Shown: one piece after another, positions 1 to 7,468 of the stretch
Numbering within the stretch: the first letter of the stretch is position 1
Layout: every line of letters starts with the position of its first letter
NCBI GenBank assembly: GCA_029335925.2
Contig: JARJMX020000102.1
Location: forward strand, 1-12,390
Length of the DNA: 12,390 nt
Reading direction: 5' to 3'
Origin: Gammaproteobacteria bacterium
GTDB lineage: Bacteria > Pseudomonadota > Gammaproteobacteria > Halothiobacillales > Halothiobacillaceae
Notes under the pieces: model-generated
Told to the model about the DNA's origin: nothing
The model's database searches: none
Seen by the model: the letters and a program-made list of their open reading frames with translations, nothing else
Program-made: the position numbers and the translations under genes

Positions 1-396
1 GGCGCGAAGGGTGGAGGCCGCATCCAGATAGCGGCTGCCAATGGCGGCAAAGGCGTCGCGCAGGGGCTGCACCGCGAAGGGTAGGGAGTAGATGACCGAA
101 CCGATCAGGATGCCCCAGAAACTGAAGGCCAGATGATGCAGTCCAAACTTCTCCAGCGAGCCACCCACGAAGCCTTGCGGGCCGAGGGCGATAAGCAGAT
201 AGAAGCCGATCACCGTAGGAGGCAACACCAGCGGCAGCGACACCAGGGCCGCCACCACATGGCCCATCCGGCTCTGGGTGTGCGCCATCCACCATGCTAA
301 GGGGGCGGACAGTATCAGAAGGATCAAAGTAGTGAGCGTAGCAAGCTTAGCCGTCAAGGCAATCGCTTGCCACTCCGCTGCAGTCAGCCCCAGCAT
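1..396 (-). CDS. modB: Molybdate ABC transporter permease ModB (partial, C-terminus beyond the left edge)
   Basis: This is the inner-membrane permease that carries molybdate delivered by ModA, powered by ModC. Only the first 132 residues are visible, starting MLGLTAAEWQAIALTAKLAT. Three hydrophobic segments can be read at roughly residues 14-38, 46-68 and 88-108. The LPLVLPPTVIGFYLL stretch is typical of ModB, and DAASTLRA at the cut end matches the beginning of the EAA loop that docks the ATPase. The ATG lies 3 bases after the modA stop and has a GGTGGA ribosome site 7 bases upstream, so it is translated from the modEAB transcript. It is open to the edge with no stop, so it is truncated by the window rather than broken. 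ModC would be expected just beyond the edge, but that is not visible. Confidence 0.93.
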   Translation of the reverse strand, partial: MLGLTAAEWQAIALTAKLATLTTLILLILSAPLAWWMAHTQSRMGHVVAALVSLPLVLPPTVIGFYLLIALGPQGFVGGSLEKFGLHHLAFSFWGILIGSVIYSLPFAVQPLRDAFAAIGSRYLDAASTLRA

Positions 397-399
397 AGC

Positions 400-1167
400 T
401 TATTCCACCGTCTCACCCGGTAGGAGGAAGCCGTAACGGCGCATGACCTTACGTGCATCCTCGCTGCGCATGAATTCGGCGAAGGCATGGGCAGCCTTGT
501 TGTTTTCTCCATGCTTGGTTATGACATAAGCTTGCTCCAGTGGCTCGTGGAACTCTGCCGGAATAAGGTAATACCCACCCTTGCTCTTGAGCTTGTCGTT
601 GATCGCGAGCGAGAGGGCGATGATGCCGATGTCGGCCGCTTGGGTTTCGATCAGCTGAGCGGTATGGGCGATGTTCTCACCGTACACCATTTTGCCCTCG
701 ATTTTGTCCCAGACCTTGGCATGCTGCAGGGACTCCTTGGCGCGCAAGCCGTAAGGTGCGTGATCTGGGGCCGCGATGGCGACCTTGCGGAAGGTGTCCT
801 TGGGCAGATCCTCCAAGGTCAGCTTGGTGGCGTCATGCTTAGCACTCCAGAGCACCACGCGGCCGAAGGCGTAGGTCGTAACGGGAGCCACGGCATGGCC
901 GCTCGCCACCAGGGCCTTCGGGAATTCGACATCGGCCGAGAAATAGACGTCAAACGGTGCGCCGTTTTCGATCTGGTGTTTGAATTTGCCCGAGCTGCCC
1001 ATGATCATCTCAAGCTTGTGCTCGGGATGTTTTTTCTCAAACAGCACCTTCAGCTCATCGAAGGCGAATTTGAGGTCAGCGGCGGCGGCGACTTTGGCCT
1101 CGTCGGCCATAGCAAGGGAAGAAAGACCAAGCCCTGCCACCAGGGCCAGAATTTTGAACATACGCAT
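400..1167 (-). CDS. modA: Molybdate-binding periplasmic protein ModA
   Basis: This is the periplasmic substrate-binding protein that captures molybdate (or tungstate) and hands it to ModB. It has 255 residues. The signal peptide MRMFKILALVAGLGLSSLAMA has basic residues, then a hydrophobic core, then an AMA cleavage site before DEAKVAAAADLKFAF. The mature part carries typical ModA blocks: AAADLKFAFDEL, GSSGKFKHQIENGAPFDVYFSAD, APYGLRAKESL, GENIAHTAQ and the C-terminal FMRSEDARKVMRRYGF. The frame is open further upstream to 1239, but that extension runs into modE. The ATG at 1167 has GAGG 8 bases upstream and places the signal peptide correctly; a second ATG at 1161 is less well spaced. The gap to the modE stop is 23 bases and modB follows after 3 bases, so the three genes read as one operon. 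Family assignment is secure; the preference for molybdate over tungstate cannot be read. Confidence 0.94.
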   Translation of the reverse strand: MRMFKILALVAGLGLSSLAMADEAKVAAAADLKFAFDELKVLFEKKHPEHKLEMIMGSSGKFKHQIENGAPFDVYFSADVEFPKALVASGHAVAPVTTYAFGRVVLWSAKHDATKLTLEDLPKDTFRKVAIAAPDHAPYGLRAKESLQHAKVWDKIEGKMVYGENIAHTAQLIETQAADIGIIALSLAINDKLKSKGGYYLIPAEFHEPLEQAYVITKHGENNKAAHAFAEFMRSEDARKVMRRYGFLLPGETVE

Positions 1168-1175
1168 GATTTTGA

Positions 1176-1179
1176 CCTC
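1176..1179 (-). promoter_or_regulatory. Ribosome binding site that fixes the modA start
   Basis: GAGG on the minus strand lies 8 bases before the ATG at 1167, in the gap between modE and modA. It supports 1167 over the upstream in-frame ATG at 1239, which lies inside modE and would put 24 non-signal residues before the signal peptide. Confidence 0.6.
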
Positions 1180-1190
1180 GTTTTGAAGGG

Positions 1191-2027
1191 TTAATCGTCC
1201 ACGGCCAGGATGATGTGGCTGGCCTTGATCAAGGCACATGCACCATCACCGACCTTAAAACCGAGTTCCTCGAGACTGGCTTCGGTGATGATGGCGGCCA
1301 GCGTGTTCCCGCCCGGCAGTTCCAGCACCACCTCCGCATTCACCGCGCCCTCCTGGATCCGCTTGATGGTGCCGCAGAGACGATTGCGTGCCGAGATACG
1401 GATGCACTCCTCAGGCGCTGCCAGAATCACCCACGACGCCTTGATGATGGCCGTGGCCACCTTACCGGGTTCAAGCCGCAGGGACTGCGCAGACTCCTTG
1501 GTGACGATGGCATGTAAGCAATCCTCCCCCTGTAGACGGAGTGTGATTTCGCTATTGACCGCGCCGTGGCGGACGTTCTCGACAGTGCCGCGCAGTGCAT
1601 TGCGTGCGCTGGTCTTCATGTACAGGCTCCTTAGCATCAACAGGCTCTCGCCCATGGTTTCCAGTCCGCCGTCCTCCTTCCGGAACTGCTCGAGCACCGC
1701 CCCAAGGACACGCTCGAGGCGCCGCTGGGTCGCCAGAATGCGCTTACCCAAGGGCGTCAGGCGCGCTCCTCCACCGTACTTGCCGCCGTGCTGGCTCTGC
1801 ACCAGCGGCTGTCCGGCGAGGTTGTTCATCGCCTCGATCGCGTCCCAGGCCGCCTTGTAGGTCATGCCCACATGCCGCGCGGCCCCGCTGATCGAACCGG
1901 TCTCGGCCACCCCGGCCAGCAGGGCCAGGCGGCGTGCGGAGACCTCGCCCCCGCCGAGCTGCAGCACCAGCGGCGCGGTGAAGGCCTCGTTCAGGGCATC
2001 GATATGTTGTCCGTGTGATGACGACAT
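1191..2027 (-). CDS. modE: Molybdate-responsive transcriptional regulator ModE
   Basis: ModE binds molybdate and then represses mod transport genes (and activates some molybdoenzyme genes) as a dimer. The 278-residue length is close to E. coli ModE. The winged-helix N-terminal domain spans about residues 18-118, with the recognition stretch GSISGAARHVGMTYKAAWDAI (44-64) and the wing GGKYGGGARLTPLG. The C-terminal half holds two tandem TOBE/Mop molybdate-binding domains, each opening with the same motif: TSARNALRG at 139-147 and ISARNRLCG at 211-219. It is therefore a full-length two-TOBE regulator, not the DNA-binding-only form. The ATG at 2027 has AAGG about 10 bases upstream. The gene is first in modEAB and has a candidate ModE operator over its own leader, which suggests autoregulation. 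The assignment is firm; the autoregulation is inferred. Confidence 0.95.
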   Translation of the reverse strand: MSSSHGQHIDALNEAFTAPLVLQLGGGEVSARRLALLAGVAETGSISGAARHVGMTYKAAWDAIEAMNNLAGQPLVQSQHGGKYGGGARLTPLGKRILATQRRLERVLGAVLEQFRKEDGGLETMGESLLMLRSLYMKTSARNALRGTVENVRHGAVNSEITLRLQGEDCLHAIVTKESAQSLRLEPGKVATAIIKASWVILAAPEECIRISARNRLCGTIKRIQEGAVNAEVVLELPGGNTLAAIITEASLEELGFKVGDGACALIKASHIILAVDD

Positions 2028-2028
2028 G

Positions 2029-2052
2029 CGAAATATACCTTGGTAAATCTTG
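2029..2052. promoter_or_regulatory. Candidate ModE operator upstream of modE
   Basis: The plus strand reads CGAAATATA, then CCTTGG, then TAAATCTTG. The arms are an imperfect inverted repeat (6 of 9 positions match) around a 6-base spacer. The layout, CG..ATATA-N6-TAA, resembles the ATCGnTATATA-N6-TAACGAT pattern described for enterobacterial ModE sites. It lies between the proposed -10 element and the modE start codon, overlapping the ribosome site, which is where a repressor would act. The match was found by eye, and the right arm is weak. Confidence 0.4.
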
Positions 2053-2063
2053 AGCGCAACAGA

Positions 2064-2072
2064 ATTTTAGCA
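2064..2072 (-). promoter_or_regulatory. Candidate extended -10 promoter of modEAB
   Basis: Read on the minus strand the element is TGCTAAAAT: TAAAAT as the -10 hexamer with the TGn extension. No good -35 hexamer lies about 17 bases further upstream, as is tolerable for extended -10 promoters. The predicted transcription start, near 2057, puts the candidate ModE operator at roughly +5 to +28. It sits in the 72-base gap between ung and modE, the only space available for a modEAB promoter outside a gene. Confidence 0.35.
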
Positions 2073-2099
2073 ACTGCTCATGCCTAGACCGGCTTGGTT

Positions 2100-2780
2100 T
2101 CAGGTGCGCCAGTCGATCGGCGGCTGCCCGTGGCTTTCGAGGAAGGCGTTGATCTTCGAGAACGGCCGGCTGCCGAAGAAGCCGCGATGGGCGGACAGGG
2201 GCGAGGGGTGCGGGGCCTCCAGGACGAGGTGCCGCGCACGGTCGATGTGCGCGCCCTTCTGCTGCGCCGGACGCCCCCAGAGCACGAAGGCCAGCGGCCG
2301 CTCCTGGGCGTTGAGCACCTGCACGGCACGGTCGGTAAAGCGCTCCCAGCCCTTGCCGTGGTGACTCGCGGGCTTGCCGCTTTCCACCGTCAGCACGGCA
2401 TTGAGCAGCAGCACCCCCTGGTCAGCCCAGGGCATCAGGCTGCCACAGGTATTGCGGATCCCCAGATCATCCTCCAGCTCCTTGAAGATGTTCTGCAGCG
2501 ACTTGGGCAGCGGCCGCACCTTAGGCCGCACCGAGAAGCACAGGCCATGCGCATGCCCCGGCGTGGGGTAGGGGTCCTGCCCTAGGACCACCACGCGCAC
2601 TTTATCCAAGGGGGTGTGGTTGAAGGCGTTGAACCACTCGTCCGGATTCGGGTGAATGCGCTTGCCGGCCCTAAGCTCGGCGAGCAGGAAGGCGCGCAGG
2701 GCGGTCATGTAATCCTGCGCAAACTCGTCTGCCAGGGCCGCCTTCCACGTGGGTGCGAGCTGGATGCGGTCGGGGGCCAT
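2100..2780 (-). CDS. ung: Uracil-DNA glycosylase, family 1
   Basis: Ung removes uracil from DNA, the first step of base-excision repair of deaminated cytosine. From the ATG at 2780 the protein has 226 residues, close to the usual 225-230. Visible motifs are the water-activating loop GQDPYPTPGHAHGLCFSV with catalytic Asp69, LLLNAVLTV, SHHGKGWE, VLWGRPAQ, and HPSPLSAHRGFFGSRPFS with catalytic His191, ending IDWRT. The loop has PYP in place of the E. coli PYH, a variant I recall from actinobacterial Ung. The frame is also open to a GTG at 2831, which would overlap the upstream GIY-YIG gene by 20 bases and add 17 residues. I prefer the ATG because of length, the position of the N-terminal TW (Trp12 versus Trp7 in E. 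coli), and no ribosome site at the GTG. The ribosome site at 2780 is only a weak GGA. Confidence 0.93.
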   Translation of the reverse strand: MAPDRIQLAPTWKAALADEFAQDYMTALRAFLLAELRAGKRIHPNPDEWFNAFNHTPLDKVRVVVLGQDPYPTPGHAHGLCFSVRPKVRPLPKSLQNIFKELEDDLGIRNTCGSLMPWADQGVLLLNAVLTVESGKPASHHGKGWERFTDRAVQVLNAQERPLAFVLWGRPAQQKGAHIDRARHLVLEAPHPSPLSAHRGFFGSRPFSKINAFLESHGQPPIDWRT

Positions 2781-2811
2781 GAGCCAGTCCGGAATATCTT
2801 GATTCACGATA

Positions 2812-3711
2812 TCAGGCGCCGTTAGCCGCACCCTGCAATGCGCCAGCCTGCGCCTCCTGGATGGCCTTCAATGTGCGGCCCTGGGCATCCTGCCACTCCA
2901 TGCGTCCATTTGAAGGACGCCCGAGCACCACCGAAGAAGCCGCTGACGGTGAGCTAAAGACGTAATCCTGCTTGAACACATAAGAATCACCGCGCAATTC
3001 GAGGACAGCGTTCTGAATAAGCTCTTCACGCAAGTCATACATTCCTCGTGCATGTTCCTTCATGGATGGCGCGGTCGTGAGGACCGCTTGCGAATCCTTG
3101 AGCACAACGAATCCCTGGCTTGACTCGAACCCACGCGCCTCGATGCCCTTCCCATGACAAAAGAGGAGGTTGTTTCGCATCTTTTCAGCCCCAGGGCGCT
3201 GAGCAAGCTCAAATGCATGAATTCCTATGACGGGCAGAATGCCAAGCAAGTTATCCAAAAACACCTGCATGTCCGCTTCGTCTGCCTCGGACAACGTGGG
3301 CTCACATGGTTGATTGACGTTGTCGAGCGGCATGCGCTTGGCCGCCTTGGCTTTCTGGATCAGCTGCGCTTCAAGAAATTGCACATGAGCTTTGTTGAGC
3401 TGTCCCGATCCTGCGACAAAGAAAACCGCCCGACTCCAAAAATCCTTCTTCGCATAATGAAACTCGAGGCGAGGACCTACCGGATCGCCCTCCCCGACAT
3501 AAAGCATCTCACCCTCACCATCCTCTCGCGGACCAATCAGCAGATACACCCCTGTCTGCGCGAATTCATCCCGCTCCTTCACCGCAGGCAGCAACGATCG
3601 CGGAAAGATAACGGCTCGACCAATCCAGTTGCTTCGCTCTACGATGCGCAGACCGTCAGGATCTCCGTCAACCACGAAAATTCGCAGCGAAAAAGGCTGA
3701 TGAGAAGCCAT
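2812..3711 (-). CDS. GIY-YIG nuclease-family protein with C-terminal DUF4357 domain
   Basis: This is a 299-residue protein with a two-part layout. The N-terminal half has a GIY-YIG core: TGVYLLIG (GVY at 54-56), LYVGEGD (YVG at 71-73), Arg81 in VGPRLEFHY, and Glu114 in FLEAQLIQKAK. These fit the expected order of GIY, YIG, Arg and metal-binding Glu, so it is probably catalytically competent. The C-terminal part (about 225-285), with YVFKQDYVFSSPSAASSVVLG and NGRMEWQDAQGRTL, matches the DUF4357 pattern often attached to GIY-YIG proteins. The ATG has an excellent AGAAGG site 6 bases upstream. It starts 24 bases after pdxH and ends just before ung, so it may share their transcript. Two 60-base rows counted by hand are 47% and 50% GC, against 72% for a row of glyS, which points to recent acquisition. 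The biological role (repair, defence or other) is not known; no signal peptide or membrane segment is seen. Confidence 0.85.
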   Translation of the reverse strand: MASHQPFSLRIFVVDGDPDGLRIVERSNWIGRAVIFPRSLLPAVKERDEFAQTGVYLLIGPREDGEGEMLYVGEGDPVGPRLEFHYAKKDFWSRAVFFVAGSGQLNKAHVQFLEAQLIQKAKAAKRMPLDNVNQPCEPTLSEADEADMQVFLDNLLGILPVIGIHAFELAQRPGAEKMRNNLLFCHGKGIEARGFESSQGFVVLKDSQAVLTTAPSMKEHARGMYDLREELIQNAVLELRGDSYVFKQDYVFSSPSAASSVVLGRPSNGRMEWQDAQGRTLKAIQEAQAGALQGAANGA

Positions 3712-3717
3712 TCATGT

Positions 3718-3723
3718 CCTTCT
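3718..3723 (-). promoter_or_regulatory. Strong ribosome binding site of the GIY-YIG gene
   Basis: AGAAGG on the minus strand lies 6 bases before the ATG at 3711, inside the 24-base gap after pdxH. It fixes the start and shows the gene is independently translatable, even if transcribed from the pdxH promoter. Confidence 0.6.
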
Positions 3724-3735
3724 TGACTCAAAACA

Positions 3736-4392
3736 TCAAGGCATCAGGCGCTGGATGGCCCAGCCATCCGCCGTGCGGGTGTAGGTGAAGCGGTCGTGCA
3801 GGCGGCTCTCCCGCCCCTGCCAGAACTCGTACACCTCAGGCAGAAGGCGGAAACCGCCCCAAGCAGGGTTACGCGGCACATTGCCCGCAGGATACATCTG
3901 CTTGAGCGCCTCGACACGCGCCTCGAGTTCGGCACGACTTGCAATCGGCTGACTTTGATGTGAGGCCGCAGCAGCAAAGCGGCTGCCGACGGGACGCTGG
4001 TTGAAATAGGCCTCATTGTCGGCTTCAGACAAGGGTTCGACCCTCCCTTCGACCCGGACTTGACGATCGTTCTCCGGCCAATAGAAGGCCACCGAGGCCC
4101 ACGGGTTAGCGGCAAGCTCCCTACCCTTCCGGCTGCGCCGGTCGGTGTAGAAGCACAGCCCGCGTGCATCAAAGTGCTTGAGCAAGACCCAGCGCACCGA
4201 GGGTCGGCCGTCCGGTGTGGCCGTGGCGAGGGCCATGGCGGTGGGATCGAAATTGCCGACCGCCTCGGCAGCCTTCAACCAGCGCGCTAGCATGGCGTGC
4301 GGCTCGGGCAACAAATCGCGTCGGTGCAGCTCGCCGTACAAGAACTCGCGCCGGGTGCTGCGGTGGTCGATCTCATCCACAGAACTGTTCAT
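3736..4392 (-). CDS. pdxH: Pyridoxine/pyridoxamine 5'-phosphate oxidase
   Basis: PdxH is the FMN-dependent cytosolic oxidase that converts pyridoxine 5'-phosphate or pyridoxamine 5'-phosphate to pyridoxal 5'-phosphate, the last step of vitamin B6 synthesis and salvage. From the ATG at 4392 it has 218 residues, the same length as the E. coli enzyme. Visible features are the FMN-binding block PSVRWVLLKHFDARGLCFYT followed by SRKGRELAANPWASVAFYW and RQVRVEGRVEPL, the SRFAAAASHQSQPIASR segment, and the family signature EFWQGRESRLHDR near the C-terminus. The frame stays open to 4461, but that extension lies in the divergent promoter region with glyQ; the ATG at 4392 has GGAG 9 bases upstream. The GIY-YIG gene follows after 24 bases. 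Assignment is secure. Confidence 0.96.
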   Translation of the reverse strand: MNSSVDEIDHRSTRREFLYGELHRRDLLPEPHAMLARWLKAAEAVGNFDPTAMALATATPDGRPSVRWVLLKHFDARGLCFYTDRRSRKGRELAANPWASVAFYWPENDRQVRVEGRVEPLSEADNEAYFNQRPVGSRFAAAASHQSQPIASRAELEARVEALKQMYPAGNVPRNPAWGGFRLLPEVYEFWQGRESRLHDRFTYTRTADGWAIQRLMP

Positions 4393-4401
4393 GATGCAGG
4401 T

Positions 4402-4405
4402 CTCC
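4402..4405 (-). promoter_or_regulatory. Ribosome binding site that fixes the pdxH start
   Basis: GGAG on the minus strand lies 9 bases before the ATG at 4392. It favours this start over an in-frame ATG at 4461, which would place the pdxH start only 10 bases from the glyQ start and add 23 residues not expected in the family. Confidence 0.5.
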
Positions 4406-4406
4406 G

Positions 4407-4436
4407 TTAACGGCAGCGGGGCTGTGCGGCTATACT
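4407..4436 (+). promoter_or_regulatory. Candidate sigma-70-type promoter for glyQS
   Basis: TTAACG (4407-4412) and TATACT (4431-4436) are separated by 18 bases, giving fair -35 and good -10 matches. They lie in the only intergenic space upstream of glyQ. Transcription would start near 4443 and give a leader of about 28 bases. The -35 element overlaps sequence next to the divergent pdxH ribosome site, so the two promoters must share this 78-base gap. No convincing pdxH promoter was found on the other strand. Confidence 0.45.
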
Positions 4437-4437
4437 G

Positions 4438-4454
4438 CGGCCATTTTCTGGCCG
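4438..4454. repeat. Perfect inverted repeat in the glyQ leader
   Basis: CGGCCA, a TTTTC spacer, then TGGCCG gives a 6-base-pair stem with a 5-base loop. It begins just downstream of the candidate glyQS -10 element, about where transcription would start. It could be a protein-binding site or a leader hairpin that stabilises the mRNA. No run of T follows, so it is not a terminator. Confidence 0.4.
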
Positions 4455-4470
4455 TTCGCAAGACCCTCTT

Positions 4471-5391
4471 ATGTCATCCAGCTACGATCTCTCCACCTTC
4501 CAGGGCCTGATCCTCGCCCTGCAGGACTACTGGGCCCGCCAGGGCTGCGCCGTTCTTCAACCGCTGGACATGGAGGTGGGGGCAGGCACCTTCCACCCCT
4601 CCACCTTCCTGCGCGCCGTGGGACCGGAGCCCTGGAACGCGGCCTATGTCCAGCCCTCGCGCCGCCCGACCGATGGACGCTACGGCGAGAATCCCAACCG
4701 CCTGCAGCACTATTACCAGTTCCAGGTGGTGATGAAGCCTTCCCCCCTGGAGCTCCAGGAGCTCTACCTTGGCTCGCTGCGCATGCTGGGCTTCGACCCG
4801 TTGACCCACGACATCCGCTTTGTCGAGGACAACTGGGAATCCCCCACCCTGGGGGCCTGGGGCTTGGGCTGGGAGGTGTGGCTGAACGGTATGGAGGTGA
4901 CCCAGTTCACCTACTTCCAGCAAGTCGGTGGGCTGGACTGCCGCCCAGTGACCGGCGAGATCACCTACGGCCTGGAGCGTCTAGCGATGTATATGCAGGG
5001 CGTGGAGAGCGTCTACGACCTGATCTGGGCCAAGACCCCGAACGGAGTGATCACCTACGGCGACGTCTATCACCAGAACGAGGTGGAGCAGTCCACCTAC
5101 AACTTCCAGCAGGCCGACGTAAAGTTTCTGTTTGGCCTGTTTGACCAATGCGAGAACGAGGCCAAGCGCCTGATGGAACTAAACCTGCCGCTGCCGGCTT
5201 ACGAGCAGGTGCTCAAGGCCTCGCACACCTTCAACCTGCTGGATGCGCGCCGCGCGATCTCCGTCACCGAACGCCAGCGCTTCATCCTGCGCGTGCGCGA
5301 GCTGGCCCGCAGCGTGGCCGAGGCCTACTATGCCTCGCGCGAGCGGCTGGGCTTCCCGATGGTGGCACGTAGCCAGGAGGCCGCCGCATGA
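4471..5391 (+). CDS. glyQ: Glycine--tRNA ligase alpha subunit
   Basis: GlyQ is the class II catalytic subunit of the bacterial (alpha-beta)2 glycyl-tRNA synthetase; it forms glycyl-adenylate and charges tRNA-Gly together with GlyS. It has 306 residues, close to the usual 300-310. Nearly the whole chain follows the conserved family sequence: [18 protein letters not shown] at the N-terminus, [57 protein letters not shown], and the motif-3-like [13 protein letters not shown]. The start at [12 protein letters not shown] agrees with the family N-terminus, but no Shine-Dalgarno sequence is present in the 20 bases before it. The stop overlaps the glyS ATG (ATGA), so the subunits are translationally coupled. 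Assignment is certain. Confidence 0.98.
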   Translation: MSSSYDLSTFQGLILALQDYWARQGCAVLQPLDMEVGAGTFHPSTFLRAVGPEPWNAAYVQPSRRPTDGRYGENPNRLQHYYQFQVVMKPSPLELQELYLGSLRMLGFDPLTHDIRFVEDNWESPTLGAWGLGWEVWLNGMEVTQFTYFQQVGGLDCRPVTGEITYGLERLAMYMQGVESVYDLIWAKTPNGVITYGDVYHQNEVEQSTYNFQQADVKFLFGLFDQCENEAKRLMELNLPLPAYEQVLKASHTFNLLDARRAISVTERQRFILRVRELARSVAEAYYASRERLGFPMVARSQEAAA

Positions 5392-7460
5392 GCACCCGTG
5401 ACCTCCTCATCGAAGTCGGCACCGAAGAGCTGCCGCCCAAGGCCCTGATGACCCTTGCCAACGCTCTGGCCGACGGCATGGTGCGCCGCCTGTATGACGC
5501 AGGCCTCGCGCCCCAAGGCCACACCGTGTATGCCACGCCACGCCGCCTCGCGGTCCTGGTGCAAGGCGTGGCCGAGCGCCAGCCCGACCGCGAGGTGGAG
5601 CGCCGCGGCCCGGCGGTGAATGCCGCGTTCGACGACGAAGGCCGTCCGAGCAAGGCGCTGGAGGGTTTCGCCCGCTCCTGCGGAGTGAGCGTGGATCAGC
5701 TTGAGGAACGGATCACCGACAAAGGCGCATGGATGATCTACCGTGCCATGCAGCCCGGCCAACCGGCACAGACGTTGATCCCGGATATGCTGCGCGCCGC
5801 GCTCGATGAGCTTCCCATTCCCAAGCGCATGCGCTGGGGAGCGGGGGAGGCCACCTTCGTGCGCCCGGTGCACTGGATCGTGCTGTTGTTCGGCAAGGAT
5901 GTGATCGATGCCGAGATCTTGGGAGTGCGCACCGGCCATACGACCCGCGGCCACCGCTTCCACCATCCCGCGCCTCTGCCCATTCCCGCGCCCAGCGACT
6001 ACGCCGCGTTGTTGGAGGGCGTCGGCCACGTGATCGCCGACTTTCAGGCTCGTCGTGCCATGATCCGCGCCCAGATCGAAGCCGCCGCCTGTGAACTGGG
6101 TGGCCGCGCCGTGCTGGATGATGATCTGCTGGATGAGGTGACCGCGCTGACCGAGTGGCCGCGCGTAGTGACCGGTAACTTCGAGCCGCGTTTCCTTGAG
6201 GTACCCAAGGAGGCCCTGATTTCCACCATGCAGGGTCACCAGCGCTACTTTCCGCTGCTGGATGAGGCCGGCGAGCTGCTTCCGCATTTCATCACGGTGG
6301 TGAACATCGATAGCCGCAACCCGGCCGCGGTGCGCGAAGGCAACGAGCGCGTGATTCGTCCACGTTTCTCGGACGCCGAGTTCTTCTGGCGCGAGGATCG
6401 TAAGCAGCCGCTGTCCGCGCACCTTGAAAGCCTCAAGACCGTGGTCTTTCAGCAGCGGCTCGGCACCCTATACGACAAGACCGAGCGCGTCATGCGCTTG
6501 GCCCGCCACATTGCCGGGCTGATTGGCGCCGACATGGAGCGCGCCGCACGCGCCGCCCTGCTTGCCAAGTGCGACCTGATGACCGGCATGGTCGGCGAGT
6601 TCCCTGAGCTGCAAGGCGTCATGGGCCGCTACCTGGCGCGTCACGACGGTGAGCATGCCGAGGTGGCCCAGGCGCTGGACGAGGTCTACATGCCGCGCCG
6701 GGCGGGGGACGCCCTGCCGGAAACGCGCGTCGGCCAGGCCCTGGCGCTGGCCGAGCGCCTCGACACGCTGGTCGGCATCTTCGCCATCGGCCAGGGCCCA
6801 ACCGGTGCCAAGGATCCGTTCGCCCTGCGCCGTGCCGCGCTTGGTGTGCTACGCATCCTGATCGAGCGTGAGCTTGACCTCGATTTGCACGCCCTGCTCG
6901 CTTTCACCGCCGAGGGCCTGCAGTCCAGGGTGGACGCCAAGTCCGTGGTCGAGACCGTGTTCGACTTCATGCTCGAACGCATGCGCGCTTATGCCCAGGA
7001 CCGCGGCATCCGTGTTGATGTGTTCGAGGCCGTGCTCGCCACCCGCCCGTTGCGCCCACTCGACTTCGAGCGCCGTGCCCAGGCAGTCAACGACTTCCTT
7101 GCCCTGCCGCAGGCGGAGAGTCTCTCCGCCGCCAACAAGCGCATCGCCAACATCCTCAAGAAGGTGGAGGGCGAACTACCCAGCCGAATCGATACAGCCC
7201 TGCTTGATGACCCCGCCGAACGCAAGCTGGCCCAGCGCGTGCAGCAGCTCGAGGGGGAGCTCGCCCCGCTGTTCGCCGCCGGCGACTACACCGCCGCCCT
7301 AGGGCGCCTGGCTCACCTGCGCGAGGCCGTGGATGCCTTCTTCGATGGGGTGATGGTGATGACCGAGGATACAGCCTTGCGTGCCAACCGTCTGGCCCTG
7401 CTCAACCGTTTGCGCGCCCTGTTCCTGCGTGTCGCTGATATCTCAGTACTGGGTGGCTGA
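5388..7460 (+). CDS. glyS: Glycine--tRNA ligase beta subunit
   Basis: GlyS is the large tRNA-binding subunit that completes the heterotetrameric glycyl-tRNA synthetase. It has 690 residues, the usual length. It opens with the family N-terminus [16 protein letters not shown]. Other conserved blocks are [68 protein letters not shown], the [19 protein letters not shown] segment of the middle domain, and [17 protein letters not shown]. The C-terminal anticodon-recognising region includes [12 protein letters not shown] and ends [19 protein letters not shown] followed by ADISVLGG. Its ATG overlaps the glyQ stop by four bases, so it depends on coupling for equal subunit output. An inverted repeat covers its stop codon and a terminator-like hairpin follows about 20 bases later. 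Assignment is certain. Confidence 0.98.
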   Translation: MSTRDLLIEVGTEELPPKALMTLANALADGMVRRLYDAGLAPQGHTVYATPRRLAVLVQGVAERQPDREVERRGPAVNAAFDDEGRPSKALEGFARSCGVSVDQLEERITDKGAWMIYRAMQPGQPAQTLIPDMLRAALDELPIPKRMRWGAGEATFVRPVHWIVLLFGKDVIDAEILGVRTGHTTRGHRFHHPAPLPIPAPSDYAALLEGVGHVIADFQARRAMIRAQIEAAACELGGRAVLDDDLLDEVTALTEWPRVVTGNFEPRFLEVPKEALISTMQGHQRYFPLLDEAGELLPHFITVVNIDSRNPAAVREGNERVIRPRFSDAEFFWREDRKQPLSAHLESLKTVVFQQRLGTLYDKTERVMRLARHIAGLIGADMERAARAALLAKCDLMTGMVGEFPELQGVMGRYLARHDGEHAEVAQALDEVYMPRRAGDALPETRVGQALALAERLDTLVGIFAIGQGPTGAKDPFALRRAALGVLRILIERELDLDLHALLAFTAEGLQSRVDAKSVVETVFDFMLERMRAYAQDRGIRVDVFEAVLATRPLRPLDFERRAQAVNDFLALPQAESLSAANKRIANILKKVEGELPSRIDTALLDDPAERKLAQRVQQLEGELAPLFAAGDYTAALGRLAHLREAVDAFFDGVMVMTEDTALRANRLALLNRLRALFLRVADISVLGG

Positions 7461-7468
7461 CAGCCACC
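7452..7468. repeat. Inverted repeat over the glyS stop codon
   Basis: GGTGGCTG, a central A, then CAGCCACC is a perfect 8-base inverted repeat. As RNA it gives a 6-base-pair stem with a UGACA loop. It contains the glyS TGA and the GTG at 7453 proposed as the start of the next gene, so that GTG would be buried in the stem unless a ribosome finishing glyS opened it. No T-run follows directly. Confidence 0.5.

Noticed and set aside
487..1194. A 235-codon plus-strand frame opposite modA
   Set aside because: ModA on the minus strand is unambiguous, with signal peptide and family motifs; the antisense frame has no recognisable features.
3154..3726. A 190-codon plus-strand frame opposite the GIY-YIG gene
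   Set aside because: The minus-strand frame has clear GIY-YIG and DUF4357 motifs and a strong ribosome site; the plus frame has neither.
5328..6422. A 364-codon open frame on the minus strand opposite glyS
   Set aside because: It lies wholly within glyQ/glyS, has a His- and Arg-rich composition with no recognisable domain, and is expected as an antisense shadow of a GC-rich gene.
7410..7441. TTGCGC and TGATAT as a promoter for the glucanase-like gene
   Set aside because: The spacing is 20 bases and both hexamers match poorly; they also lie inside conserved glyS codons.
7381..7452. In-frame ATG at 7381 as the start of the glucanase-like gene
   Set aside because: It would overlap glyS by 80 bases and add a Cys- and Ser-rich leader before the signal peptide, which is unlikely for an exported protein. 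The GTG at 7453 gives a normal signal peptide.
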